DNA of 64,000 bases from Sphingomonas desiccabilis. GTDB lineage: Bacteria; Pseudomonadota; Alphaproteobacteria; Sphingomonadales; Sphingomonadaceae. A program made the translations under genes and the position numbers. Under the pieces are notes generated by a model. It was not told the DNA's origin, made no database searches, and saw only the letters and a list, made by a program, of their open reading frames with translations. The stretch lies in contig NZ_SDPT01000002.1 in assembly GCF_004135605.1 (NCBI RefSeq), positions 992,001 through 1,056,000 of the forward strand. The letters run 5' to 3'. Shown piece after piece: positions 16,094-24,337 of the stretch. Each line of letters starts with the position of its first letter. Position 1 is the first letter of the stretch.

Positions 16094-16747
16094 TCAGCCG
16101 AGTTTCGGAACGAGTACGCCGTTCACGACGTGGAAGACACCGTTCGACTGGTTGACGTCATAGGTCGTCACATAGGCCTTGGTGCCATTCGCATCCGTCA
16201 GCGTGATCGCACCGTTCTCCAGGCCTGCGGTCAGCGGCTGGCCTGCGACCGTGGTCAGCGTCAACGTGCCGCCGGCGCTCTCGATCTGCTTCTTGAGGGT
16301 CACGGCATCGAGCTTCCCCGACACCACATGGTAGTTGAGGATCTTGGCGAGGGTCGCCTTGTTTTCCGGCTTCAGCAACGTGTCCATCGTGCCGGGCGCA
16401 AGCCGGCCGAACGCATCATTGTCGGGCGCGAACACGGTGAAGGGGCCCGGGCCGGCAAGTGCCGTATCGACGCCCGCGGTCTTGAGGGCATTGACCAGCG
16501 TCGCCAGGTTCGGCGCTGCGGCCAGGTTCTCGACGATCGGCTTGGCGGCCGCCATCTGCGCGCCACCGACGGCCGGGTTCGGCTTGGCGGCTGCGGTATC
16601 GGCGGGGGCGGCGGTGGTGCCGGGCGCGGCCGGCGTGGTCTGCGGAGCCGTCTGGGGTGCGGGCGTCGCGGTCGTGGTCTGCGCCAGCGCCGGTGCCGCG
16701 GTCGCGGCAACGACGGCCAGAGCGGATACGATCGGAAGACGGAACAT
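16094..16747 (-). CDS. Secreted fasciclin (FAS1) domain protein
   Basis: 217 residues with a clear signal peptide (hydrophobic run ending PALA-QTTTA near residue 22). A Thr/Pro/Ala-rich linker follows to about residue 60, then one FAS1 domain to the end. FAS1 motif 1 is PGPFTVFAPDNDAFGRL near 98-115, and motif 2 is LNYHVVSGKLDA near 137. It ends NGVFHVVNGVLVPKLG, the usual FAS1 C-terminus. TGAGGAGAAACTG gives a good ribosome site before ATG 16747. FAS1 proteins are exported adhesion or surface proteins; the role here is unknown. It is transcribed alone between oxyR and a hairpin terminator. Confidence 0.93.
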   Translation of the reverse strand: MFRLPIVSALAVVAATAAPALAQTTTATPAPQTAPQTTPAAPGTTAAPADTAAAKPNPAVGGAQMAAAKPIVENLAAAPNLATLVNALKTAGVDTALAGPGPFTVFAPDNDAFGRLAPGTMDTLLKPENKATLAKILNYHVVSGKLDAVTLKKQIESAGGTLTLTTVAGQPLTAGLENGAITLTDANGTKAYVTTYDVNQSNGVFHVVNGVLVPKLG

Positions 16748-16856
16748 CAGTTTCTCCTCAACAGGGGTGGATTGCGCGTCTGCGACGCAACGCCTGGGGA
16801 GGGCGATCGGATCTCCCCGAGGCCCATGTTGTCCACCCCGTCGGGATGAGCCGTGG

Positions 16857-17759
16857 TCAGCGCGCGGTGGAGAGCACGCCCGCGAGCAGTCGGAAGTCGC
16901 GCTCGCGCGGGGAGGCGCGCCGCCACACCAGCGCGATCTCGCGCGATGCCTTGGGTGCATCGATCTTGCGGGCGACGACCTGCGTATGATCGAGGATGCC
17001 GGCCTCCACCGCCATCTCGGGCAGCATCGTGTGGCCCAGGCCGTTGTCGACCATCTGGACGATGGTGTGGAGCGAGGTGCCCAGCATCGTCGCCCTTCCG
17101 CGCAGTTCTGGATGCGGGCAGGCGCGCAGCGCATGGTCCTTCAGGCAGTGGCCGTCCTCCAGCAGCAGCAGGCGGGCGGCATCGATGTCGTCGGCCACCA
17201 TCGGCCCGGCTCCCGGATGTGCGTCGCCCTGCGGCACCGCCAGATAGAGCGGGTCGTCGAACAGCGGCGCCACCTCCACGTCGCCACAGGCAAAGGGAAG
17301 GGCGAGCAGCACGCAGTCGGATCGTCCGTGATGCAGCGCCTCGCACGCCGCCTGGCTCGGCTCCTCGCGCAGGAACAGCTTGAGGTCGGGATAATCCTCA
17401 CGCAGCCGCGGCAGGATGCGGGGCAGCAGGAACGGCGCGATGGTAGGAATCACGCTCATCCGCATCTCGCCCGACAGCGGCCGCCCTGCCGCCCGCGCCA
17501 TGTCGGCGAGTTCCTCCGCCTCACGGATCACCGTGCGCGCCTTGTCGACGATCGCTTCGCCCAGCGGCGTGAACCGCACGACCCGCCGCGTCCGCTCGAC
17601 CAGCGTGACGCCGATCAGCGTCTCCAGTTCGCGGATGCCGGCCGACAGCGTCGACTGGGTGACGAACGAGGCCTCCGCCGCGCGCCCGAAATGGCCGGCA
17701 TCCCGGAGTGCGACGAGATATTGGAGCTGCTTCAGGGTGGGCAGATAGGTGGTGCTCAT
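16857..17759 (-). CDS. oxyR: Hydrogen peroxide-sensing LysR regulator OxyR
   Basis: 300 residues. The N-terminal LysR helix-turn-helix is TLKQLQYLVALRDAGHFGRA... at residues 8-65. The C-terminal sensor domain has LLLEDGHCLKDHALRAC, placing Cys205 and Cys214 nine residues apart exactly as Cys199/Cys208 in E. coli OxyR. These form the disulfide on peroxide exposure, so the redox switch is intact. It normally activates catalase, peroxiredoxin and related genes. No such target is adjacent; the divergent neighbour is cysE, which fits a thiol-supply link. A dyad at 17784-17819 just upstream may be its own operator. Confidence 0.92.
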   Translation of the reverse strand: MSTTYLPTLKQLQYLVALRDAGHFGRAAEASFVTQSTLSAGIRELETLIGVTLVERTRRVVRFTPLGEAIVDKARTVIREAEELADMARAAGRPLSGEMRMSVIPTIAPFLLPRILPRLREDYPDLKLFLREEPSQAACEALHHGRSDCVLLALPFACGDVEVAPLFDDPLYLAVPQGDAHPGAGPMVADDIDAARLLLLEDGHCLKDHALRACPHPELRGRATMLGTSLHTIVQMVDNGLGHTMLPEMAVEAGILDHTQVVARKIDAPKASREIALVWRRASPRERDFRLLAGVLSTAR

Positions 17760-17783
17760 GGCAGCGTCTTATCGGCGGCATCG

Positions 17784-17819
17784 ATCAAGTTCCAGTGATT
17801 GAGCGAGTGGAACGTTGAT
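17784..17819. promoter_or_regulatory. Dyad in the oxyR-cysE intergenic region (operator candidate)
   Basis: ATCAAGTTCCA at 17784-17794 faces TGGAACGTTGAT at 17808-17819, a near-perfect inverted repeat (one inserted base) with a 13-bp spacer. It starts 25 bp upstream of the oxyR start. LysR-type regulators usually bind such dyads near their own promoters, so OxyR autoregulation is a reasonable guess. The exact match to an OxyR consensus was not tested. Confidence 0.45.
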
Positions 17820-17913
17820 GCTGCGAAAGGCCGCGCCGTGCGTTCCATACCGCGGTTGCTGGAAATTCCCCAGCAGGCGTCCTAAATGGCCTCGAAACGG
17901 GGAAGGGACTAGC

Positions 17914-18594
17914 ATGGTCGGCCGGCTCGGCGCGTATCTGGATTCGATCAAGGCCCGGGACCCGGCGCCGCGTTCGCGCGCCGAGATCCTGCTGTACCCT
18001 GGCGTCTGGGCGCTCGGCTTCCACCGCATCGCCCATCGCCTGTTCCAGTCGCGGCTGTTCTTCCTTGCGCGCGCGGTGAACCACCTCGCGCGGTTCCTGA
18101 CGGTGATCGACATCCACCCAGGCGCGAAAATCGGGCGCAACTTCTTCATCGACCACGGCTTCACCGTCATCGGCGAAACGGCGGAGATCGGCGACAACGT
18201 CACCATCTACCAGAATGTGACGCTCGGCGGGACCAGCCCCGATAATGGCATTGCCGGCAAGCGGCACCCGACGATCGGCGATGGCGCGATCATCGGGTCG
18301 GGCGCGCAGGTGCTGGGGCCGATCCAGGTCGGTGCACGCGCGCGCGTCGGCGCCAATGCCGTCGTCACGCGCGATGTGCCGGAAGGCGCGGTGATGGTCG
18401 GCATCCCGGCGCGGCCGACGCTGGTCGACTCCACCGCCTATCAGCGCGACTTCGTGCCCTATGGCACGCCCTGTCGGGAGATGCAGGATCCGCAGGCGCA
18501 GAAGATCGAGACGCTGCGCTGCGAGCTGGAAGCGCTCCGCCGCCGGCTGGACGTGGCGGTGGCCGAAGCCGAAGAGCATCGCAACCGCGCCTGA
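17914..18594 (+). CDS. cysE: Serine O-acetyltransferase
   Basis: 226 residues from ATG 17914 after a GGAAGG ribosome site. An in-frame ATG at 17815 gives a non-homologous N-terminus. The left-handed beta-helix hexapeptide repeats run through GAKIGRNFFIDHGFTVIGET, with the catalytic His-Asp region at about residues 72-83, to GAQVLGPIQVGARARVGANAVVTRDVPEGA. HPTIGDGAIIGSGAQ is characteristic of CysE. The enzyme makes O-acetylserine for cysteine synthesis. The C-terminus carries a short coiled-coil-like tail (ETLRCELEALRRRLDVA). It is divergent from oxyR and overlaps the DUF2794 gene by 1 bp. Confidence 0.93.
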   Translation: MVGRLGAYLDSIKARDPAPRSRAEILLYPGVWALGFHRIAHRLFQSRLFFLARAVNHLARFLTVIDIHPGAKIGRNFFIDHGFTVIGETAEIGDNVTIYQNVTLGGTSPDNGIAGKRHPTIGDGAIIGSGAQVLGPIQVGARARVGANAVVTRDVPEGAVMVGIPARPTLVDSTAYQRDFVPYGTPCREMQDPQAQKIETLRCELEALRRRLDVAVAEAEEHRNRA

Positions 18595-18938
18595 TGGGAG
18601 TCGTCACCCCCTTTCCAGCAGGCGCGGGACGTCCGAGCCAGACGGGGTTCGAACGTGCCGAACTGGCACGTATCCTCGACCTCTACGGCCGAATGGTCGC
18701 AGCCGGGCACTGGCGCGACTATGCGATCGATCTTGGGCGCGATGCGGCCGTGTTCTCCGCCTTCCGGCGATCTGCCGAGCGGCCGGAGTTCCGCATCGAG
18801 AAGCGCCCGGCCCTGCGCAACCGTCAGGGCATGTGGGCGCTCGTCAACGAGGTCGGCGCCGTCCTCAAGCGGGGGCATGAGCTTGGGCCGGTGCTCGCGC
18901 CCGTCGAGCGCCGTCTGATGAAGCTGGTCGAGGACTGA
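18594..18938 (+). CDS. DUF2794 family protein
   Basis: 114 residues. It has ELARILDLYGRMVAAGHWRDYAIDLGRDAAVFSAFRRSAERPEFRIEKRP, the conserved core of DUF2794, a small soluble family found widely in alphaproteobacteria with no known function. No membrane segment or signal peptide is seen. Its ATG overlaps the cysE stop (TGATG), so it is probably co-expressed with cysteine synthesis. It ends with EDTGA and is followed by about 100 bp with no recognised element. Confidence 0.85.
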   Translation: MGVVTPFPAGAGRPSQTGFERAELARILDLYGRMVAAGHWRDYAIDLGRDAAVFSAFRRSAERPEFRIEKRPALRNRQGMWALVNEVGAVLKRGHELGPVLAPVERRLMKLVED

Positions 18939-19045
18939 ACCGTCCTCGGCGGACGCTCGCTGGCGGACCGCTTCCTTCCCCGATGCACGAACGCGCGCCT
19001 TCCGCTGGGAGGACGCGCGCTGTGGGCGCTTGCGGCGCGTAGGGC

Positions 19046-19399
19046 TTACTTGCCGCCGGGATTGCGGCAGCTGTCCTTCACGGTGCGCGAGCAGACCGGA
19101 TAATCCTGCTGCGCGGCCGGCGGCGGGTTGGTCGCGGGCGGTGCAAAGGTGATCGGGCCGGTCGTCGACGGCGCCATGGTCGACGAGGGCGCGCCCGTCG
19201 TCGTGTCGGTGCCGGTGGTCGTCGTCGTATCGGGTCCCATCGTGGTCGTCGTGTCGGTACCGGTCGTGGTGGTGGAGTCCGGCGTCATCGTGCTGGTGAC
19301 GTCCCCGGTGGTGCCGGTCTGTCCGGTGGTGCCCGGCGTGGTCTGGGCAACAGCGGCGCCGCTGAGGGTGAGTGCGGCGGCAAGAGCAAGGAGCTTCAT
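19046..19399 (-). CDS. Small secreted Thr-rich repeat protein
   Basis: 117 residues. A signal peptide (MKLLALAAALTLSGAAVAQT) ends at about residue 19. A Thr-rich low-complexity region follows, with two 16-residue tandem units at residues 40-55 and 56-71 (PDSTTTTGTDTTTTMG and PDTTTTTGTDTTTGAP). A Pro-rich stretch leads to a short tail with two cysteines, YPVCSRTVKDSCRNPGGK, which may form a disulfide in the periplasm. The function is unknown. It lies downstream of phoB on the same strand, 71 bp away, and may have its own promoter. The low-complexity part is likely to be disordered. Confidence 0.75.
   Translation of the reverse strand: MKLLALAAALTLSGAAVAQTTPGTTGQTGTTGDVTSTMTPDSTTTTGTDTTTTMGPDTTTTTGTDTTTGAPSSTMAPSTTGPITFAPPATNPPPAAQQDYPVCSRTVKDSCRNPGGK
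19187..19282 (-). repeat. Two 48-bp tandem coding repeats
   Basis: Encodes the two 16-residue Thr/Asp/Gly units of the secreted Thr-rich protein. The GTGGTCGTCGTGTCGGT-type plus-strand pattern recurs with small changes. In-frame repeats like this can change number by slippage. Confidence 0.65.
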
Positions 19400-19470
19400 G
19401 GTATCTTCTCCTGGAATTGGTTCTGGCCGACCCTCAACGCGCGATTTTCGGAATCTTTCCGTAACGATTC

Positions 19471-20163
19471 TCAGTTCCCCGCATCCAGCGCATAGCCCGC
19501 CGACCGGACGGTACGGATGATGTCGGGCATTCCCTCACCATTGATGGCCTTGCGCAGTCGCCGGATGTGCACGTCCACGGTGCGCGTCTCGATCTCCGTA
19601 TCGCGCCCCCACACGGCATCCAGCAGCCGCTCGCGCGAGAACACCCAGCCGGGATGCTGGAGGAAGTGCTTGAGAAGCCGGAATTCCGTCGGGCCCAGCG
19701 GGACGAGCTCGCCCGCGCGGCGGACCTTGTGACCCACCGTGTCCATCTCGATGTCGGCGTAGCTCAGGGTTTCGCCCGCAAGGGCGGGGCGCACCCGGCG
19801 GAGCACGGCCTTCACGCGTGCGACCAGCTCGCGCGGGGAAAAGGGCTTGGTCACATAATCGTCGGCGCCCGTCTCCAGTCCGCGCACCCGGTCCTCTTCC
19901 TCGCCGCGTGCGGTCAGCATGATGATGGGGACGTTGGCCGTCTCGGGCGCGCGGCGGAGGCGGCGGCACACCTCGATGCCCGGCAGCCCCTCCACCATCC
20001 AGTCGAGCAGTACCAGGTCCGGCGTCGCCTCGCGTGCGAGCAGCAGCGCCTCCTCCCCGTCGGGCGTTTGGCGCACGTCGAAGTCCTCGCGGCGGAAATG
20101 ATAGGCGAGCAGCTCCGCGAGCGCCGCATCATCCTCCACGAGCAACATGCTGGGCTTGGCCAT
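19471..20163 (-). CDS. phoB: Phosphate regulon response regulator PhoB
   Basis: 230 residues. The receiver domain has the acidic pair in LLVEDDAALAE (about 7-17), the phospho-acceptor Asp in LVLLDWMVEGLPG near 54, and the conserved Lys in VTKPFSPRELV near 105. The C-terminal winged helix has LGPTEFRLLKHFLQHPGWVFSRERLLDAVWG and TVDVHIRRLRKAI, the OmpR/PhoB DNA-binding helix. It is the last gene of the phoR-pstSCAB-phoU-phoB run, 11 bp after phoU. Phosphorylated by PhoR under phosphate starvation, it should bind the Pho box at 25434-25451. Confidence 0.94.
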   Translation of the reverse strand: MAKPSMLLVEDDAALAELLAYHFRREDFDVRQTPDGEEALLLAREATPDLVLLDWMVEGLPGIEVCRRLRRAPETANVPIIMLTARGEEEDRVRGLETGADDYVTKPFSPRELVARVKAVLRRVRPALAGETLSYADIEMDTVGHKVRRAGELVPLGPTEFRLLKHFLQHPGWVFSRERLLDAVWGRDTEIETRTVDVHIRRLRKAINGEGMPDIIRTVRSAGYALDAGN

Positions 20164-20174
20164 GGCGGGATCCT

Positions 20175-20873
20175 TCAGAGGTCGGAAGGCTCGGCCGGTT
20201 CGCGGTCGGCCAGGTAGCGGCCGGTCGCCGCGAAATAGACCATCTCCGCCACGTTGGTGGCGTGGTCGCCGATGCGCTCCAGGTTCTTGGCGACGAACAG
20301 CAGGTGCGCGACCTGTCCGATGGTGCGCGGGTTCTCGACCATGAAGGTCACCAGCGTGCGGAAGATGCTGTCGTAGAAGTCGTCCAGCGCCCGGTCGCGC
20401 TCGCACACCGCCACGGCTGCCTCGGCATTGCGCGCGGAAAAGGCGTCCAGCACGTCATGGACCATGTCGCTCGCCATCTGCGCCATGGCGGGCAGCAGCG
20501 AGACCGCCTCGATGCGGTCCTCGCCCTGGTGGATCATCGGCACGCGCTTGGCGATGTTCTTGGCATAGTCGCCGATGCGCTCGACCACGGCCGCGATCTT
20601 GAGTGCCGCGACGACCTCGCGCAGGTCGTCCGCCATCGGCGCGCGCAGGGCGATCACCCGCACCACCAGTCGCTCGACCTCGGCCTGGATGGCGTCGATC
20701 TTCGCGTCGGCCGTGCGGACCTCCTTCGCCAGCGTCGGGTCGTTGCGCTGGAGCGCGAGCATCGCGTCCGAGATGCCCTGCTCGGCAAGGCCCCCCATCT
20801 GCGAGATCAGCGCGCGCAGGTGCCCGATCTCCTCGTCGAACGCCTTGACCGTATGTTCGTGGCCCGTGGGCAT
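20175..20873 (-). CDS. phoU: Phosphate transport regulator PhoU
   Basis: 232 residues from ATG 20873 (MPTGHEHTVKAFDEEI). The open frame reaches 20960 but overlaps pstB. It is all-alpha with the two repeated PhoU metal-binding motifs: ALKIAAVVERIGDYAKNIAKR near residue 90 and LFVAKNLERIGDHATNVAEM near 195. PhoU couples the Pst transporter to PhoR and limits phosphate uptake and Pho signalling when phosphate is high. It lies 10 bp downstream of pstB with a ribosome site overlapping the intergenic gap. Confidence 0.95.
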   Translation of the reverse strand: MPTGHEHTVKAFDEEIGHLRALISQMGGLAEQGISDAMLALQRNDPTLAKEVRTADAKIDAIQAEVERLVVRVIALRAPMADDLREVVAALKIAAVVERIGDYAKNIAKRVPMIHQGEDRIEAVSLLPAMAQMASDMVHDVLDAFSARNAEAAVAVCERDRALDDFYDSIFRTLVTFMVENPRTIGQVAHLLFVAKNLERIGDHATNVAEMVYFAATGRYLADREPAEPSDL

Positions 20874-20883
20874 GCTCGTCTCC

Positions 20884-21669
20884 TCAGCCGTAGCGGCCGG
20901 TGATGTAATCCTTGGTCCGCTCCTGGCGGGGATTGGTGAAGATCTCGGACGTGACGCCATATTCCACCAGGTTGCCCAGGTGGAAAAAGGCCGTGCGCTG
21001 CGACACGCGGGCTGCCTGCTGCATGTTGTGGGTGACGATCACGATCGCGTAGCGGCCGCGGAGCTCGTGAATCAGCTCCTCGATCTTGGCGGTCGCGATC
21101 GGATCGAGCGCCGAACAGGGCTCGTCCATCAGGATCACTTCCGGATCAACCGCGATCGCCCGTGCGATGCAGAGACGCTGCTGCTGGCCCCCCGAAAGGG
21201 CCGTGCCGCTGTCGGAGAGGCGATCCTTGACCTCTTCCCACAGACCCGCGCGCCGCAGCGAGCGCTCGACGATCGCCTCCAGATCCGCACGGCTCGGGGC
21301 AAGCCCGTGGATGCGCGGGCCATAGGCCACGTTCTCGAAGATCGATTTGGGGAAGGGGTTCGGCTTCTGGAACACCATGCCGACCCGGGCGCGCAACTGC
21401 ACCACGTCCATCGACTTGTCGTAGATGTCCTCGCCATCGAGGCGGATGTCGCCCGTCACGCGCGCGTTGCCGACCGTGTCGTTCATGCGGTTGAGCGTGC
21501 GCAGGAACGTCGACTTGCCGCAACCCGACGGGCCGATGAACGCGGTCACCCGGTCCATGTCGACGTCGATGGAGACGTCCTTGATCGCCTGCTTGTCGCC
21601 GTAGAAGACGTTGACGTCGCGCGCCGACATCTTCGGCGCTGCGGTGTCGGATGTGGGGCTATGGTTCAC
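20884..21669 (-). CDS. pstB: Phosphate ABC transporter ATP-binding protein PstB
   Basis: 261 residues. Walker A is GPSGCGKST at about 46-54, the Q-loop is [22 protein letters not shown], the signature is LSGGQQQR, Walker B is VILMDEP, and the switch His is in IVTHNMQQA. These are full PstB features, with the family's NPFPKSI motif. It is the ATPase of the PstSCAB high-affinity phosphate importer at the inner membrane. It overlaps pstA by 4 bp. Confidence 0.96.
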   Translation of the reverse strand: MNHSPTSDTAAPKMSARDVNVFYGDKQAIKDVSIDVDMDRVTAFIGPSGCGKSTFLRTLNRMNDTVGNARVTGDIRLDGEDIYDKSMDVVQLRARVGMVFQKPNPFPKSIFENVAYGPRIHGLAPSRADLEAIVERSLRRAGLWEEVKDRLSDSGTALSGGQQQRLCIARAIAVDPEVILMDEPCSALDPIATAKIEELIHELRGRYAIVIVTHNMQQAARVSQRTAFFHLGNLVEYGVTSEIFTNPRQERTKDYITGRYG

Positions 21670-22961
21670 CAGCGGGTCTCGAAACGGTTGCGGAGATAGA
21701 TGGCAAAGGCGTTCATCGCGAGCAGGAACGCCAGCAGCACCAGGATCGCGGCCGACGTCTTCTCGATGAAGCCGCGGCTGACCTGGTCGGACCAGAGGAA
21801 GATCTGCACCGGCAGCACGGTCGCCGGCGCGCTCAGGCCGTCCGGCGCCTGGACGATGAAGGCGCGCATCCCGATCATCAGCAGCGGTGCGGTCTCACCC
21901 AATGCGCGCGCCATGCCGATGATGGTGCCGGTCAGGATGCCGGGAAGCGCCAGCGGCAGGACATGGTGGAACACCACCTGCACCGGGCTGGCACCGACAC
22001 CCAGAGCGGCGTCGCGGATCGAGGGCGGCACCGCCTTGATGGCGTTGCGGCCCGCGATCACGATCACCGGCATGATCATCAGCGCGAGCGTCAGGCCGCC
22101 CACGATCGGCGCCGAGCGCGGCAGGTTGAAGGTGCCGAGGAACAACGCGAGCCCCAGCAGACCGAAGATGATCGAGGGCACCGCCGCCAGATTGTTGATC
22201 GACACCTCGATCAGGTCGGTCCAGCGGTTCTTGGGGGCATATTCCTCCAGGTAGAGCGCGGACAGCACGCCCACCGGGAAGGCGATCAGCAATGTGATCG
22301 CCATGGTGAGCAGCGAACCCTTGAGCGCGCCCCAGATGCCGACTGCGGTCGGGTCCGTGGAATCGGCTCCCGTCAGGAAGCCCCAGTTGAAGCCGCTTCG
22401 GATCGCACCGACTGCCTTCAGGCGCTCGACCATCTGCTCGGCGGCAGGCTCGCCGGTCGCCTTATAGGCTTCCTCGATCCCGGGTGCCGCGGGCACGTAG
22501 AGCGCGGCGCGGCGCGTGAGCAGCGTCGGATCGGCCTTGATCGCATCGCGCACCGTCAGCCAGGCACTCTCGGCGATGACCGGCTGATCCTCGCCAAAGG
22601 CTTTCACCGCGGTGAGGCCGGTCACCCCTTCGAGGCCTGCTCCGGAAAGCGCCAGGTCGGCGCCCGCGCTCGCGAGCTGCGCGGGCGCCACTTCCAGCTG
22701 CGCTGTCGGGAAGTCGATCGGCAAGGCCACCTGCACCCGCTGGAACCCGCCGATGCCGGCAGTCAGCATCGACACGAGCAGGAAGGCGAGGAAGCCGGCG
22801 GACAGCAGCACCGCCAGCAGCCCCAGCAGCCGGAAGCGACGTTCGGCAGCGTAGCGGCGACGGATGCGCCGCTGCATCGACCGGGTGTTCCAGTCCGTGG
22901 GGCGGCGCTCGGCCGGCTCGTGGCCGGCGGCGGGGACGCCCGCGACGAGGGGGCTATTCAT
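21666..22961 (-). CDS. pstA: Phosphate ABC transporter permease PstA
   Basis: 431 residues, much longer than the ~296 of E. coli. After one N-terminal membrane segment (about 40-62) comes a ~150-residue soluble insert, the DUF3333-type domain of alphaproteobacterial PstA. A five-helix permease core follows. The EAA-type loop is [39 protein letters not shown] near residues 325-362. It is the inner-membrane channel partner of PstC. The start lies 8 bp inside pstC, and the stop overlaps pstB by 4 bp. Confidence 0.94.
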   Translation of the reverse strand: MNSPLVAGVPAAGHEPAERRPTDWNTRSMQRRIRRRYAAERRFRLLGLLAVLLSAGFLAFLLVSMLTAGIGGFQRVQVALPIDFPTAQLEVAPAQLASAGADLALSGAGLEGVTGLTAVKAFGEDQPVIAESAWLTVRDAIKADPTLLTRRAALYVPAAPGIEEAYKATGEPAAEQMVERLKAVGAIRSGFNWGFLTGADSTDPTAVGIWGALKGSLLTMAITLLIAFPVGVLSALYLEEYAPKNRWTDLIEVSINNLAAVPSIIFGLLGLALFLGTFNLPRSAPIVGGLTLALMIMPVIVIAGRNAIKAVPPSIRDAALGVGASPVQVVFHHVLPLALPGILTGTIIGMARALGETAPLLMIGMRAFIVQAPDGLSAPATVLPVQIFLWSDQVSRGFIEKTSAAILVLLAFLLAMNAFAIYLRNRFETRW

Positions 22962-24330
22962 AGGCTTCCCGATAGCGCTTCACGACGCGCAGGGCGACGA
23001 TGTTGAGGAGCAGGGTGACGACGAACAGCGTCAGGCCCAGGGCGAAGGCGGCAAGCGTCTTGGGGCTGTCGAACTCCGCCTCGCCGGTCAGCAGGTCGAC
23101 GATCTGCTTGGTGACGGTGGTGGTGCTCTCGAACGGGTTGAGCGTGATGGTGGCGGCGCCGGAGGCGGCCATCACCACGATCATGGTCTCGCCGATCGCG
23201 CGGCTGACGGCGAGCAGGACGCCCGCGACCACGCCGGGGAGGGCTGCGGGGAGCAGCACCCGGCGGATCGTCTCCGACGTGGTGGCGCCCATCGCCAGGC
23301 TGCCATCGCGCATCGAACGGGGGACCGCGGCGATGGAGTCGTCGGCCATGGACGAGACGAACGGGATGATCATCACCCCCATCACCAGCCCGGCGGACAG
23401 CGCGCTCTCGGAGCTGGCATAGGGCATGCCCAGCATCACCGCGAGGTCGCGGATGGCCGGTCCCACGGTCAGCGCGGCGAAATAGCCGTAGACCACGGTC
23501 GGGATGCCGGCGAGGATCTCCAGGATCGGCTTCATCCAGCGGCGCGTGGTCGGCCGGGCATATTGGGTGAGATAGATCGCGCTCATCAGCCCGAACGGAA
23601 TCGCGACCAGCATCGCGATCACCGCGCCGATGAAGAAGGTTCCCCAGAACAGCGGCACCGCGCCCAGCGTCTCGCCGGGGTCGCTCGCGCGGATCACCTG
23701 CGGGCTCCAGCGCGTGCCGAACAGGAAATCGGTGATCGGCACGATCGAGAAGAAGCGTCCGCTCTCGAACAGGAGGGACAGGAAGATGCCGAGCGTAGTC
23801 AGGATCGCGATCAGCGAGGCGCCCAGCAGCAGCAGCATGACCGCACGCTCGACGCGGGTGCGTGCGCGGAATTCGGGACGGATGCGGGTGAAGGCGAAGG
23901 CCGCGCCGGCAAAGGCGAGCAGCAGCGCCACGGCCGTGCCGATCCACCGATAGCGCGCCTGCGCGGTCGCGAAAACCGGCGCCAGCGGCTCGGAGGCGGG
24001 ATTGAACGCGCCATAGGCGGTGCCGTTGGCGAGCGCACGTGCCTCCGCCAGCACCGCCGCACGCTCGAAGCCATCGGCGGGGAGGGTGGCTGCGGCCGGG
24101 CTCGCCAGCACGGCCTCCTGCGCCAGCTGCGGGGCGACCGCGGACCAGACGGCCAGGAACAGCAGCGCGGGGATCGCCACCCACATCGCCATGTACCAGC
24201 CATGCTGGCTGGGCAGCGAATGGACGCGCCCGGCACCCAGCCGCGCGAAGCTGCCGGCGCGCGCGCGGGCGACGATCCAGCCGATCAGCGCCAGGCCGAC
24301 CAGCAGGAAGAAAAGGGCAAAGCTGCTCAT
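22954..24330 (-). CDS. pstC: Phosphate ABC transporter permease PstC
   Basis: 458 residues from ATG 24330 (MSSFALFFLLVGLALIGWIV). It is longer than E. coli PstC (319) because of two extra N-terminal membrane segments and a soluble loop, as is common in alphaproteobacteria. The permease loop MGATTSETIRRVLLPAALPGVVAGVLLAVSRAIGET is near residues 350-385, and FLFGTRWSPQ is a PstC marker. With PstA it forms the phosphate channel. It starts 8 bp after pstS ends. Confidence 0.94.
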   Translation of the reverse strand: MSSFALFFLLVGLALIGWIVARARAGSFARLGAGRVHSLPSQHGWYMAMWVAIPALLFLAVWSAVAPQLAQEAVLASPAAATLPADGFERAAVLAEARALANGTAYGAFNPASEPLAPVFATAQARYRWIGTAVALLLAFAGAAFAFTRIRPEFRARTRVERAVMLLLLGASLIAILTTLGIFLSLLFESGRFFSIVPITDFLFGTRWSPQVIRASDPGETLGAVPLFWGTFFIGAVIAMLVAIPFGLMSAIYLTQYARPTTRRWMKPILEILAGIPTVVYGYFAALTVGPAIRDLAVMLGMPYASSESALSAGLVMGVMIIPFVSSMADDSIAAVPRSMRDGSLAMGATTSETIRRVLLPAALPGVVAGVLLAVSRAIGETMIVVMAASGAATITLNPFESTTTVTKQIVDLLTGEAEFDSPKTLAAFALGLTLFVVTLLLNIVALRVVKRYREAYE

Positions 24331-24337
24331 GGGCGGA

